Assembly: GCF_006717095.1 (NCBI RefSeq)
Contig: NZ_VFQE01000001.1
Span: 3,038,001-3,102,000, forward strand
Direction of reading: 5' to 3'
Length of the DNA stretch: 64,000 nucleotides
From: Blastococcus colisei
Lineage (GTDB): Bacteria > Actinomycetota > Actinomycetes > Mycobacteriales > Geodermatophilaceae
Each line of letters opens with the position of its first letter. Position 1 is the first letter of the stretch. The translations under genes and the position numbers were made by a program. Below the pieces are notes generated by a model. That model had not been told where the DNA came from. It saw only the letters and a program-made list of their open reading frames with translations, and made no database searches. This document shows positions 27,323 through 35,750 of the stretch, piece by piece.

Positions 27323-28599
27323 GGGCGCTCCAGTCGGGCCCAGTCCGCGGCCATGGCCAGCCGCTGCGCCACGGTCGGGTGGGAGCCGAAGAGCCAGTGC
27401 CACGCGTCCGGCGGATCCGGGTCGTTGAGGTTGGAGCCGGCCAGGTCCTGCTGCATGGCGGCGAAGGCTTCCGGATCGCCGGTGAGGTCGAGAGCACGTA
27501 CGTCCGCCCGCGACTCGACCTGCCGGGAGACCGCGTTCTGCACCGGCGTGGAGAGGAGGGTGCCCACCGCCATGAGGAAGAGCAGCAGCGGGATCACCCG
27601 GGGATCCCCCGGGCCGTCGGCGCCTGCCCGCCGGAGCAGCCGCGGTGCCGAGAGCAGCCAGCCCAGCGCCGCCACGCCGGCTCCCGCTCCGAGCGCCCCC
27701 ATGAGGGTCCCGGCGAGGACGTCGTCGGTGGCCACGTGCCCCAGCTCGTGGGCGACGATCGACTCGACCTGGTCGTCGGGCAACCGGTCCAGCACGGTGT
27801 CGTAGAGGACGATCCGGCGGGTGGAGCCGAACCCGGAGACGTAGGCGTTCAGTGCCGTCGTACGCCGGGAGGCGTCCGACACCAGCACGTCCTCGACCGG
27901 CGTCCCGTTCTCCTCGGCCAGCTCGAGCAGGTCGCTGCGCAACTGACCGGCCGCCAGCGGCTCGAACCGGTTGAAGGCCGGCTCCATCAGGACCGGCCAG
28001 AGGAACGAGCCGACGACCACCAGCGCGGCGGCCCCGGCCCCCGCCCACGCCCACCAGGTCCTCGGCAGCCGTCGGGCCAGCAGCACCAGCACGAGCACGC
28101 TCACGGCGGTCAGGCCGGCGTCGATCGCCGTGGAGACGCCGACATCGCGCAGCCAGAGCCCCCAGCTCCGCGTGGACAGCCCGTAGCGCTGCCGCACCAC
28201 CTCCCCGTAGGCCGAGAGGGGCAGGGTGACCAGCCGCCCCACGACGGCGAGCGCGAGGACGCCGAGCAGCACCTGCCAGACCCATCCCCCACCGAGCGGT
28301 GCGGTGACCGCCCGCACCAGCCGGCCGCCGGCCCGGGTGAGGCCGAGCAGCGCCGAGACGGCCAGGCCGAGCAGCAGCGAGGCCACGGAGGCAGGACGGA
28401 GCGCCGCCGCGAACGCCTCGGCGCGGTCCACCTGCTCCGGCGAGAGGCCGGCGGTGGGGTCGACCGGACTGTGCCCGCCCACCGGTTCGGGCAACGGCGT
28501 CCAGGGCGTGGTAACGACGATGACGGCGGCGAGCGCGATGCCGAGGATCACCGCGGTGGCCAGCGCGGCGCGAGCACCTTCCCGACCCACCCGGCTCAC
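27319..28599 (-). CDS. M48 (Ste24-type) membrane zinc metalloprotease
   Basis: 426 residues, several membrane helices, zinc motif HELGH (in ESIVAHELGHVATDD) and the downstream Glu ligand in VESRADVRALDL. Like CAAX prenyl protease 1/Ste24, it would act on membrane-associated or misfolded proteins; bacteria lack CAAX substrates, so quality control is more likely. GTG at 28597-28599 is preferred because TAGGAT lies exactly 7 nt upstream, indicating a leaderless mRNA. It is coupled to pimB. Confidence 0.88.
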   Translation of the reverse strand: MSRVGREGARAALATAVILGIALAAVIVVTTPWTPLPEPVGGHSPVDPTAGLSPEQVDRAEAFAAALRPASVASLLLGLAVSALLGLTRAGGRLVRAVTAPLGGGWVWQVLLGVLALAVVGRLVTLPLSAYGEVVRQRYGLSTRSWGLWLRDVGVSTAIDAGLTAVSVLVLVLLARRLPRTWWAWAGAGAAALVVVGSFLWPVLMEPAFNRFEPLAAGQLRSDLLELAEENGTPVEDVLVSDASRRTTALNAYVSGFGSTRRIVLYDTVLDRLPDDQVESIVAHELGHVATDDVLAGTLMGALGAGAGVAALGWLLSAPRLLRRAGADGPGDPRVIPLLLFLMAVGTLLSTPVQNAVSRQVESRADVRALDLTGDPEAFAAMQQDLAGSNLNDPDPPDAWHWLFGSHPTVAQRLAMAADWARLERP

Positions 28600-28606
28600 T
28601 CGACCG

Positions 28607-28612
28607 ATCCTA
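28607..28612 (-). promoter_or_regulatory. -10 box of leaderless M48 protease gene
   Basis: TAGGAT on the minus strand, 7 nt before the GTG at 28599. Confidence 0.55.
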
Positions 28613-28641
28613 TGCGGGGATCCCGGCATCCCCGGACGACG

Positions 28642-28676
28642 AGGGCCGGCGACCCCACGCGGAGGTCACCGGCCCT
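28642..28676 (-). terminator. Hairpin after the NlpC/P60 gene
   Basis: 13-bp stem with one mismatch (28642-28654 with 28664-28676), just beyond the stop at 28697 of the riboswitch-controlled hydrolase. Confidence 0.7.
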
Positions 28677-28696
28677 GGCCGTGGGGTGCGAGGTCG

Positions 28697-29773
28697 TCAG
28701 CCGATGCGGCGCGCGTGCGTGAAGCCGCTCATCGAGTTAAAGTCCACCACCATGACCGGCTTGCTGGAGGTCGAGGCGTGGACCATCTTCCCGCCGCCGA
28801 CGTACATCGCCACGTGGCTGGTCGGCTCGTAGTAGAAGAGCAGGTCGCCCGGCTGGAGATCACCGACGGACACCGGGGAGCCCATCTGCGACTGGCTCCT
28901 GCTGGAGTGCGGCAGGCTCACCCCCGCAGCGGAGTAGGCGTACTGCGTGAGACCTGAGCAGTCGAACGCGTTCGGACCGCCGGCGCCCCAGACGTAGGCG
29001 TCGCCGACCTGGGCGAGCGCCGTGTCCACTGCGACCTGAGCCGCGCCGCTCGGGGCCACGACGCCGCTGGGAGCGGGCTGCGCCTCCGTGCCACCGTGCG
29101 CCCGGGCGACCTCCTCCTGCTGGGGAGCGCTCAGCGCCGCGTACTGGCGCTGGAAGTCGGCGATCTGCGCCTCGAGGTCCTCCTGCTGGGCGGCGATCTC
29201 GTCGACGGCGCGCTGCGCCTCCGCCGTGGCCTCGTCCGCGGCGGTCTGTGCCTGCTCGGCCGCGGCGGCGGCCTCGGCGACCTCGGCGAGCTGCTGGTTG
29301 GTGTGCCCGGCGATGGCATCGAGGGTGCCGAGCTGGTGCACCAGCTCCTCGGCCGAGTCGCTGGTCAGCAGCACGTCCAGCGGGGAGAAGCCCTCGCTGG
29401 TGTAGGCGGAGCGGGCCAGCTGGCGCACCTGGCCGTCGAGGGAGTCCAGCTGCGCCTGCGCGTCGGCCGCGGCCTGCTCGGCGCTGGCGACGGCAGCGTG
29501 CTGTGCCTCGAGCTGGACCTTGGCCTCGTTGAGTTCCTCGGTGACCACCTCGAGCTCGTGCTCGGCGTCGGCGACGGCCTGAGCGGCCTGCCCAGCGGTG
29601 GTGATGTCCCGCGGGTCGGCAGTCGCGGTGCCCGGGAGGACGGTGAAGGTCAGGGCCGCGGTCACTCCGAGGAGGAGACCGGACCGGAGCCATCCGACGT
29701 GTCCAGGAGCGGACGGACGAACGGTGGCGGACTGATCAAGGGCGTGCGGCAGTACGGCGTGTGGGGTCGCCAC
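28697..29773 (-). CDS. Secreted NlpC/P60 peptidoglycan endopeptidase (RipA/Rv2190c-like)
   Basis: 358 residues. Signal peptide (SGLLLGVTAALTFTVLPG, cleavage near ATADP), a long coiled coil rich in Ala/Glu/Gln (about 75-215), then an NlpC/P60 domain with the triad in AFDCSGL (Cys), HVAMYVG (His) and MVHAS (His). It cleaves D-Glu-to-diamino-acid bonds in wall peptides at septation. GTG at 29773 is chosen for its GGAGAG site; a longer frame upstream is the riboswitch RNA. Expression is predicted to respond to c-di-AMP, linking turgor signalling to wall hydrolysis. Confidence 0.9.
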   Translation of the reverse strand: MATPHAVLPHALDQSATVRPSAPGHVGWLRSGLLLGVTAALTFTVLPGTATADPRDITTAGQAAQAVADAEHELEVVTEELNEAKVQLEAQHAAVASAEQAAADAQAQLDSLDGQVRQLARSAYTSEGFSPLDVLLTSDSAEELVHQLGTLDAIAGHTNQQLAEVAEAAAAAEQAQTAADEATAEAQRAVDEIAAQQEDLEAQIADFQRQYAALSAPQQEEVARAHGGTEAQPAPSGVVAPSGAAQVAVDTALAQVGDAYVWGAGGPNAFDCSGLTQYAYSAAGVSLPHSSRSQSQMGSPVSVGDLQPGDLLFYYEPTSHVAMYVGGGKMVHASTSSKPVMVVDFNSMSGFTHARRIG

Positions 29774-29804
29774 GAGCGGCGGCTCTCCGTTTCTTCCTCG
29801 ACTA

Positions 29805-29962
29805 CCGCCTACCGAGTTAGCTGACGGGTTCGGGCTGGGAAGACTGGCCCTATCTCCTGCGCACCGGCGAACCGGCCCAGCAGGAGAACTCACCCCAGGA
29901 CTGCGGTGGGTCCCCGGCTCGCCGTCCGACACCTGTGCAGGCGCCGTCAGGCGATTAGGCGG
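29805..29962 (-). ncRNA. Cyclic di-AMP riboswitch (ydaO/yuaA leader)
   Basis: Read on the minus strand, the leader contains the near-invariant 3' block CCCGAACCCGTCAGCTAAC (29816-29834), GGGGTGAGTTC, GAGCCGGGGACCC and a P1 stem in which CCGCCTA (29956-29962) pairs with TAGGCGG (29805-29811). This is the actinobacterial ydaO-type aptamer, which usually turns off rpf/ripA-class wall hydrolase genes when c-di-AMP is high. It lies 31 nt before the GTG of the NlpC/P60 gene. Confidence 0.92.
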
Positions 29963-30016
29963 TGCCCGTCCGAGGTCACCCCTCTGCGGGTGACGACCAC
30001 TCGGTCGGACCCGGCG

Positions 30017-30045
30017 ACCCTACGACCGTGACGATCATGTGACAA
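30017..30045 (-). promoter_or_regulatory. Promoter of the riboswitch-NlpC/P60 transcript
   Basis: Minus-strand TTGTCA (30040-30045) and TAGGGT (30017-30022) separated by 17 nt, placing the start around 30010, some 50 nt before the riboswitch P1 stem. Confidence 0.65.
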
Positions 30046-30158
30046 ACGGAAGATCTTGTGACGCCTGTGACGAGCGCCCCATCCCGGCCTGTCAGTGCAG
30101 GCCAGAGCCGCACGAGCACTCGATGTGACATGGACCGGACCGTTCCGTCCACACGCCC

Positions 30159-30485
30159 TCAGCCCGTCCTCCAGTCGCCGTCCCGAGCCTCTCCCGAGGG
30201 GTCCCGATGACGCAGCGGCGGCACCAGACCGACCTCGGCGAGGGCACGGACGGCCCGGCGCTCGACGTCGTCGAACTCCACGACGACCCCGGCCGGGGGT
30301 ACGACGACGTCCTCGGCCGCGATGCCCCCCACAGCCGTGTCGGTGCCCGCACCGCGACGCCCGTCGAGCGGGATGACGACCGGGTCGCTGCTCTGCCAGC
30401 CCGGGGGCGCCCCGAGCAGGACGGTGACGACGCAGTCGGCGCAGCCCGTCGGGCGCGCGGTGCAGGTGTCGCAATCGATCAGCAT
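30159..30485 (-). CDS. Conserved actinobacterial protein with N-terminal CxxC pairs
   Basis: 108 residues of unknown function. The N-terminus MLIDCDTCTARPTGCADCVV has two Cys pairs (CDTC, CADC) suggestive of a metal or Fe-S site. The C-terminal helix (VERRAVRALAEVGLVPPLRH) is the other conserved part. GGAGGAG lies 7 nt before ATG 30485. It sits between two secreted NlpC/P60 hydrolase genes and has a similar place in relatives, but no role is established. Confidence 0.75.
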   Translation of the reverse strand: MLIDCDTCTARPTGCADCVVTVLLGAPPGWQSSDPVVIPLDGRRGAGTDTAVGGIAAEDVVVPPAGVVVEFDDVERRAVRALAEVGLVPPLRHRDPSGEARDGDWRTG

Positions 30486-30562
30486 GGTTTTCTCCTCCGT
30501 GAGTCATCCGCACGGTAGGAGCGGCCACCGACAATTCCGCCGGATCCAGCGCGGCCGGGGAC

Positions 30563-32305
30563 TCAGGTGCCGGCGAACTCCCAGTGCCAGGGCTCCTCGC
30601 GCCCGTTGCCGGGCTCGGCCCAGTCGGGGTGGAGGAAGCCGAACCGGCCGGCGTTGGCCTTCATCCAGGCGTACTGCGGCGTGCCGAACCGGTCGATCCC
30701 GCCGCAGAGGTCCACCGCCAGGCCCCAACCGTGGTTGCTGGTGCCCGGGACCGCCGCCAGGGCCGGCTTCTGTCCGTAGAGGCGCACCTGGCCGGCATAG
30801 GTGCGGTAGGAGTCGGTGATGCAGATCGGCGTCCCGAACGCACCGGCGTACGCGGCCGACAACGCCCGGTAGGCCGCCGCGGCGTCACAGCGCAGTGTGT
30901 GGGCACCCGCGCCGATCGGGCACATGGCGCTCGGCGGGATGAGGCCGTTGGGATAGCCGCCCCAGGAGCGCGTGCCGTCGTAGCTGGGCGGGTAGACGGT
31001 GTTCCCGCACTCCACGCGCAGCGCTCCGCCGGTGGGACCGGGGGCGGCGACCGGCGCCCGCTGCCCCAGACCCGGGCGCCCGATGCCGAGGACCTGGTCT
31101 GCAGGCAGCGTGCGGACCACGACAGCACCGGCCCGCGCGTCGGCGGCCAGCATGGTCCTCGGGTCCAGCGCGATCCCGACGTGGCCGAGTCCCGACTCGG
31201 CGGAGCCCAGGAAGACCAGGTCGCCCGGGAGGACGTCGGCCGGGGCGACCGGCGTGGTGGCGGCGAAGAGATCGGCCTGGGTGCCGGGCAGCTGGATACC
31301 CGCCGACCCGTAGACCGACTGCACGAGCGATCCGCAGTCCCACGAGTCGGGCCCGGCGGTTCCAGGGGCGTAGGGACGCCCGAGTGCGCCCATCGCCGCG
31401 GTGACGGCGCCCAGCGTCTCGGCCGGCAGGACCAGCAGGGACGTGGGCTGCCGGGGCAGCTGGGCCGCGCCGCGCTGGGCACCACCGTCGACGGCCCCGA
31501 CCGGCACCAGGCCGGCCGGCAGCCCTGCGGGCGGGTCCAGGAGGGCAGCCGCGGGCGGAGGGGTGATGCCGGCTGCGGTCAGCTGCTCGACGTAGGCCCG
31601 CCAGTTGGCTGCCGTCCGGTCGTTGACGTCGAGCTGCTCCTGCTGCAGCTGGGCGAGCTGGCGGTCGACGACGCCGAGGGCCTCGTCCAGCTCGTCGGTG
31701 ACCGCGTCGGCGGCGGCCTCGAGCTCGGCCACCTTCCCGGCGACCGCGTCGGCACGCGCACGGGCCTGCGTCAGCGCGGCCGTCGCCCGCTGCTGCTGAT
31801 CCAGCGCCGTCTGCCGGAGTCCTGCCGCGACGCCGATGACCTGGGCTGCGTGTCCGTCGACGACCTCCAGGAATCCCAGCGCCGCCACGACGTCCCCCGG
31901 ATCGCCACCGGACAGCAGAAGGGTCAACGGGGTGACCGCCCCGCCGTCCCGGTAGACCGCCGCCGCGTAGGCGGCGACCGCCCGCTGGTGGACGGCCAGC
32001 TCGCTCTCGGCCTCGGACACCACCGCCTCGGCGTCCGCGACGGCCCGCTCGGCCCGCGCCAGCTCCTCCCGCGCGGCGGCCACCTCGGCCTGCTGCTGCT
32101 GGAGCCCGGTCTGCACCTCGGCGGCGCGCTGCTGCAGCTCGTCCAGCGCCCGGCTGTCCAGTACCGCCGAGGTGCCGCCGGGCTGGTCGCTGGGTGCCGC
32201 CGACGCCGGCGCGGTCACGGCGGCCGCGAGGGCGGCGGCGGCCACCACCGCGAAGGCCGTCCGAACCGCAGTCCCACCAGTGCGCCGCCCGGAGCGCGGG
32301 AGCAT
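30563..32305 (-). CDS. Secreted NlpC/P60-VanY (M15B) dual-domain wall hydrolase
   Basis: 580 residues. Signal peptide to about residue 37 (ASAAPS), coiled coil (about 50-235), an NlpC/P60-like domain (about 285-400) and a C-terminal D,D-carboxypeptidase of the VanY/M15B type (SYRTYAGQVRLYGQK, SNHGWGLAVDL, PWHWEFAGT) with the zinc His, Asp and His ligands. The NlpC part has DCGSL in place of DCSGL and Ala at the third catalytic position (HVGIALDPRTMLAAD), so endopeptidase activity is doubtful while the carboxypeptidase looks intact. No riboswitch was recognised upstream. ATG 32305 is accepted. Confidence 0.87.
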   Translation of the reverse strand: MLPRSGRRTGGTAVRTAFAVVAAAALAAAVTAPASAAPSDQPGGTSAVLDSRALDELQQRAAEVQTGLQQQQAEVAAAREELARAERAVADAEAVVSEAESELAVHQRAVAAYAAAVYRDGGAVTPLTLLLSGGDPGDVVAALGFLEVVDGHAAQVIGVAAGLRQTALDQQQRATAALTQARARADAVAGKVAELEAAADAVTDELDEALGVVDRQLAQLQQEQLDVNDRTAANWRAYVEQLTAAGITPPPAAALLDPPAGLPAGLVPVGAVDGGAQRGAAQLPRQPTSLLVLPAETLGAVTAAMGALGRPYAPGTAGPDSWDCGSLVQSVYGSAGIQLPGTQADLFAATTPVAPADVLPGDLVFLGSAESGLGHVGIALDPRTMLAADARAGAVVVRTLPADQVLGIGRPGLGQRAPVAAPGPTGGALRVECGNTVYPPSYDGTRSWGGYPNGLIPPSAMCPIGAGAHTLRCDAAAAYRALSAAYAGAFGTPICITDSYRTYAGQVRLYGQKPALAAVPGTSNHGWGLAVDLCGGIDRFGTPQYAWMKANAGRFGFLHPDWAEPGNGREEPWHWEFAGT

Positions 32306-32480
32306 CAGACCACCTCTACGTGTCCGGGCCGCCCTCGTCCACGGGCGCGGCCCACCGGGGGAGATGGTGTCCTGATCATCCGCGCGCCGCCAGGCGAACC
32401 GGCCCGGAACCCCCGCCCGGGCGACATCGGCACGGCCCGGGCCCCCGGCGCGGCATCACAGGAGTGTCATTACCGCGACC

Positions 32481-32486
32481 TACCGT
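32481..32486 (+). promoter_or_regulatory. -10 box of leaderless exonuclease gene
   Basis: TACCGT 6 nt before the GTG at 32493, without a ribosome site. Confidence 0.55.
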
Positions 32487-32492
32487 CCGGCC

Positions 32493-34340
32493 GTGCCCTC
32501 CTCCCCCGCTCTCCCCCGCGATGTTCCCCTGCGGCAGGACCCGCAGCGGTACGAGCAGGTCACCATCGACGAACTCGGCACGCCGCTGGCCGACGTCACG
32601 TTCGTGGTGGTGGACCTCGAGACGACGGGCGGGTCGCCGAAGGACAGCGCGATCACCGAGATCGGAGCGGTGAAGGTCCGCGGCGGGCTCGTCCTCGGCG
32701 AGTTCCAGACGCTGGTCGACCCGGGCCGGGAGATCCCGCCCTACATCAGCGTCCTGACCGGCATCACGTCGATGATGGTCGCCGCGGCGCCCCGCATCGG
32801 CACGGTGCTCCCTGCCTTCCTGGAGTTCGCCCGGGGGGCCGTCCTGGTCGCCCACAACGCCCCCTTCGACATCGGGTTCCTCAAGGCGGCCTGCGCCGAG
32901 AACGGCATCGCGTGGCCGGCCGCGGCGTCGGTGGACACCGCGGTGCTGGCCCGCCGGCTGCTCACCCGCGACGAGGTGCCCAACTGCAAGCTGGCCACGC
33001 TGGCGCCCTACTTCTCCGCCACCACCTCGCCCACCCACCGGGCCCTGGACGACGCACGCGCCACCGTCGACGTCCTGCACGGCCTCTTCGAGCGGCTCGG
33101 CCCCCTCGGCATCACCTCCCTGGAGGAGCTGACGGGGCTGACCCGCCAGGTCGACCCCGAGCGGCTGCGCAAGCGGCACCTGGCCGACAGCGTGCCGCGG
33201 GGACCGGGCGTCTACCTGTTCCGCGGTCCGCGCGACGAGCCGCTGTACGTCGGGACGTCGAACGACCTCCGCAGCCGGGTGCGCAGCTACTTCTCCGCCA
33301 GCGAGCAGCGCAGCCGGATCACCGAGATGGTGGCGCTGTCCCAGCGGGTCGACGCCATCCCGTGCGCGCACGACCTCGAGGCCGCGGTCCGCGAACTACG
33401 ACTGATCGCCGAGCACAAGCCGCGGTACAACCGCCGCTCCCGCTTCCCCGAACGGGCGCTGTGGATCCGCCTGACCGAGGAGCCCTTCCCGCGGCTGTCG
33501 GTCGTCCGCCGCGTCCGCCCCGGCGCGGGCGTCTTCCTCGGCCCCTTCCCCGACCGGCGCGCCGCCGACGCGGCCGTCGCCGCGGTCCACGAGGCGCTGC
33601 CCCTGCGGCAGTGCACGACCCGCATCTCGCCGCGGGTGTCCAGCTCGGCCTGCGCCCTGTTCGGCATGGGCCGGTGCGGCGGTCCCTGCACCGGCGCCCA
33701 GTCGGTCGAGGAGTACGCGTCGATCGCGGCGGTCTTCCGGGCGGCCGTCGACCACGACCCCCGCGACCTGCTCGCGCCGCTGCTCGCCCGGGTCGACCGG
33801 CTCGCCACCGAGGAGCGCTACGAGGACGCAGCGATTCTCCGTGACCGGGTGGCGGTCCTGGTGCGGGCCGTACGGCGCCGGCAGCGCCTGGAGTCACTCG
33901 CGGCCGTGCCCGAACTCGTCCTCGCCCGGACCGACGGCTCGCGGGGCTGGCACCTCTCCGTGGTCCGCCGCGGGCGGCTGGTGGCCGCGGGCGGCGCCCC
34001 GCGCGGCACGTCGGTGCGCGCCACGCTGCCGGGCCTGCTGGCCACCGCCGAGACCCCGGTAGGTCCCGACGACGAGCTCGCGGCCACCGTCGACGAGACC
34101 GAGCTCATCCTGCGCTGGATGGAGAAGCCCGGAACCCGTCTCGTGGAGCTCACCGGCACGCTGGCCTGCGCGGCCCCGGGCACGGGGGCGTTCAGCTCGT
34201 TCCTGGCCCGGGTGGGGACCGGGCACTCCGGTCGGGATCCCTTCGCCGACGACCGGTCGCTCGGCACGCGCGCCCGTCCGGAGCGGGTCACGGCAGGAAC
34301 GGGCGGCCGTGGGCGGTCCCGGCTAGGCTCCCCCGCGTGA
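32493..34340 (+). CDS. DEDDh exonuclease fused to GIY-YIG (UvrC-like) nuclease
   Basis: 615 residues. The N-terminal ~180 residues form an epsilon-type 3'-5' exonuclease (FVVVDLETTG, VAHNAPFDIGFL, HRALDDARAT). Next comes a GIY-YIG domain with the UvrC start GPGVYLFRG and LYVGTSNDLRSRVRSYF, and UvrC-like segments including CALFGMGRCGGPC and a UVR-type helix pair (ERYEDAAILRDRVA). It lacks the UvrC C-terminal RNase H nuclease. M. tuberculosis Rv2191 has this architecture; a Cho-like incision plus end-trimming role in repair is plausible. It overlaps the next gene by 4 bp (GTGA). Confidence 0.88.
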   Translation: MPSSPALPRDVPLRQDPQRYEQVTIDELGTPLADVTFVVVDLETTGGSPKDSAITEIGAVKVRGGLVLGEFQTLVDPGREIPPYISVLTGITSMMVAAAPRIGTVLPAFLEFARGAVLVAHNAPFDIGFLKAACAENGIAWPAAASVDTAVLARRLLTRDEVPNCKLATLAPYFSATTSPTHRALDDARATVDVLHGLFERLGPLGITSLEELTGLTRQVDPERLRKRHLADSVPRGPGVYLFRGPRDEPLYVGTSNDLRSRVRSYFSASEQRSRITEMVALSQRVDAIPCAHDLEAAVRELRLIAEHKPRYNRRSRFPERALWIRLTEEPFPRLSVVRRVRPGAGVFLGPFPDRRAADAAVAAVHEALPLRQCTTRISPRVSSSACALFGMGRCGGPCTGAQSVEEYASIAAVFRAAVDHDPRDLLAPLLARVDRLATEERYEDAAILRDRVAVLVRAVRRRQRLESLAAVPELVLARTDGSRGWHLSVVRRGRLVAAGGAPRGTSVRATLPGLLATAETPVGPDDELAATVDETELILRWMEKPGTRLVELTGTLACAAPGTGAFSSFLARVGTGHSGRDPFADDRSLGTRARPERVTAGTGGRGRSRLGSPA

Positions 34341-34624
34341 TCACCGCCATCGTGATGATCGACGCGGCCACCGACGCGATCCCGGAGGTGGCGGCGGCGA
34401 TCGCCGACCTCGAGGGAGTCAGCGAGGTCTACTCGACCGCCGGCGAGGTCGACCTGATCGCCATCGTCCGGGTCCGCGAGTTCGAGCAGATCGCCGAGGT
34501 GATCGCCGGGCGGATCAACAAGGTGCCCGGCGTGCTCGAGACCGAGACCCACATCGCCTTCCGCGCCTACTCGCGGCACGACCTCGACGCCGCGTTCTCC
34601 ATCGGCTTCGAGACCGCCGACTAG
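34337..34624 (+). CDS. Lrp/AsnC ligand-binding (RAM) domain protein without DNA-binding domain
   Basis: 95 residues consisting only of the alpha-beta RAM/SIS domain: AIVMIDAATDAIPEVAAAIA, VSEVYSTAGEVDLIAIVRV and TETHIAFRAYS. There is no helix-turn-helix, so it cannot bind DNA alone; such stand-alone modules sense amino acids or hetero-oligomerise with Lrp proteins. GTG 34337 overlaps the nuclease stop, yet TAGGCT lies exactly 7 nt upstream, so it may also be made from its own leaderless mRNA. It is convergent with trpD. Confidence 0.88.
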   Translation: MITAIVMIDAATDAIPEVAAAIADLEGVSEVYSTAGEVDLIAIVRVREFEQIAEVIAGRINKVPGVLETETHIAFRAYSRHDLDAAFSIGFETAD

Positions 34625-34632
34625 TAAGAGGA

Positions 34633-34684
34633 CCCCCTTCCTCCCCACCCCCTCGCACGCTCGGGGCGGGCCCCTGGAAGGGGG
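34633..34684. terminator. Hairpin between convergent Lrp-like gene and trpD
   Basis: CCCCCTTCC (34633-34641) pairs with GGAAGGGGG (34676-34684) and encloses a second GC-rich inverted repeat. It lies between the two stop codons and serves both strands. Confidence 0.7.
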
Positions 34685-34687
34685 CCG

Positions 34688-35743
34688 TCAGCCGCGGGCG
34701 ACTCTGCTGACCTGTACCCAGCGCTCGAGCTGATCCCTCGCGCGGCCGTCGTCGATGGCGGCCGACGCCCGCTCCATGCCTGCCGCGATCGCGTCGTGCA
34801 GGCGGGCGGGTCGCTCGTCGAAGGCCGCCAGCGCCGCGGCCGCGTTCAGGACCACCGCGTCACGGACCGCCCCCTGCTCGCCGTCGAGCACTCGCCGGAA
34901 GACGTCGGCGTTGAACTGCGCCGAGCCACCCCGCAGCGCATCCGGTGTGGACGCGGGGATCCCCAGTGCGGCGGGGTCCAGCCGGTCGGCTTCCACCTCG
35001 CCGTCGCGCACGACCCACACCGACGACGTCGTCGCCGTCGTCAGCTCGTCCAGACCGTCGTCGCCCCGGAACACCAGCGCACGCCCCCCACGGGCGGCCA
35101 GCACATCGGCCATCACCGGCGCCATCCGACCGTCGGCGCAACCGATCGCGGCTGCGACGGGCCGGGCGGGGTTGGTCAACGGACCGAGGAAGTTGAAGAC
35201 GGTGGCGATGCCCATCTCCCGCCGGGCCGGGCCGGCGTGCCGCATCCCGGGGTGGAAGACCGGCGCGAAGAAGAAGCCGATGCCGGCGTCCTCCACACAG
35301 CGCGCAACGCCGTCCGCGGGGAGGTCGATGACCACGCCGAGCGCCTCCAGCACGTCCGCGGATCCCGAGGACGACGACGCCGCGCGGCCACCGTGCTTGG
35401 CGACCGGAGCACCCGCCGCGGCGGCGACCACAGCCGCCATCGTGGAGATGTTCACGGTGTGCGCACCGTCGCCACCGGTGCCGACGATGTCGACGCAGTC
35501 GCGGGACAGCCGCACCGGAGTGGCTTGCGCGATCATCTCCGCGGCGAGGCCCGCGACCTCCTCGGCCGACTCACCCTTCGCCCGGAGCGCGACGGCGAAC
35601 GCCGCGACCTGGACGGGCGTGGCCTCGCCGGTCATCACCTCGCGCATCGCCCAGGAGGTGTCGGCCGAGGAGAGGTCCTCACGGGAGAGCAGGCGGTTGT
35701 ACAGCTGCGGCCACGTCCGCCGTCCGGCCGCGGGGGCGCTCAT
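34688..35743 (-). CDS. trpD: Anthranilate phosphoribosyltransferase
   Basis: 351 residues. It transfers phosphoribosyl from PRPP to anthranilate in tryptophan synthesis. The PRPP motif GTGGDGAHTVNIST, the KHGGRAASSSSGSADVLEALG segment (given here by its ends KHGG and LEALG), FFFAPVFHPGMRHAGPARRE and the metal-binding DELTT (in GLDELTTATT) are present. ATG at 35741-35743 is 7 bp from the stop of the upstream receiver-like gene, so both are one transcript. No other trp gene is present. Confidence 0.94.
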   Translation of the reverse strand: MSAPAAGRRTWPQLYNRLLSREDLSSADTSWAMREVMTGEATPVQVAAFAVALRAKGESAEEVAGLAAEMIAQATPVRLSRDCVDIVGTGGDGAHTVNISTMAAVVAAAAGAPVAKHGGRAASSSSGSADVLEALGVVIDLPADGVARCVEDAGIGFFFAPVFHPGMRHAGPARREMGIATVFNFLGPLTNPARPVAAAIGCADGRMAPVMADVLAARGGRALVFRGDDGLDELTTATTSSVWVVRDGEVEADRLDPAALGIPASTPDALRGGSAQFNADVFRRVLDGEQGAVRDAVVLNAAAALAAFDERPARLHDAIAAGMERASAAIDDGRARDQLERWVQVSRVARG

Positions 35744-35750
35744 CGGCGGC

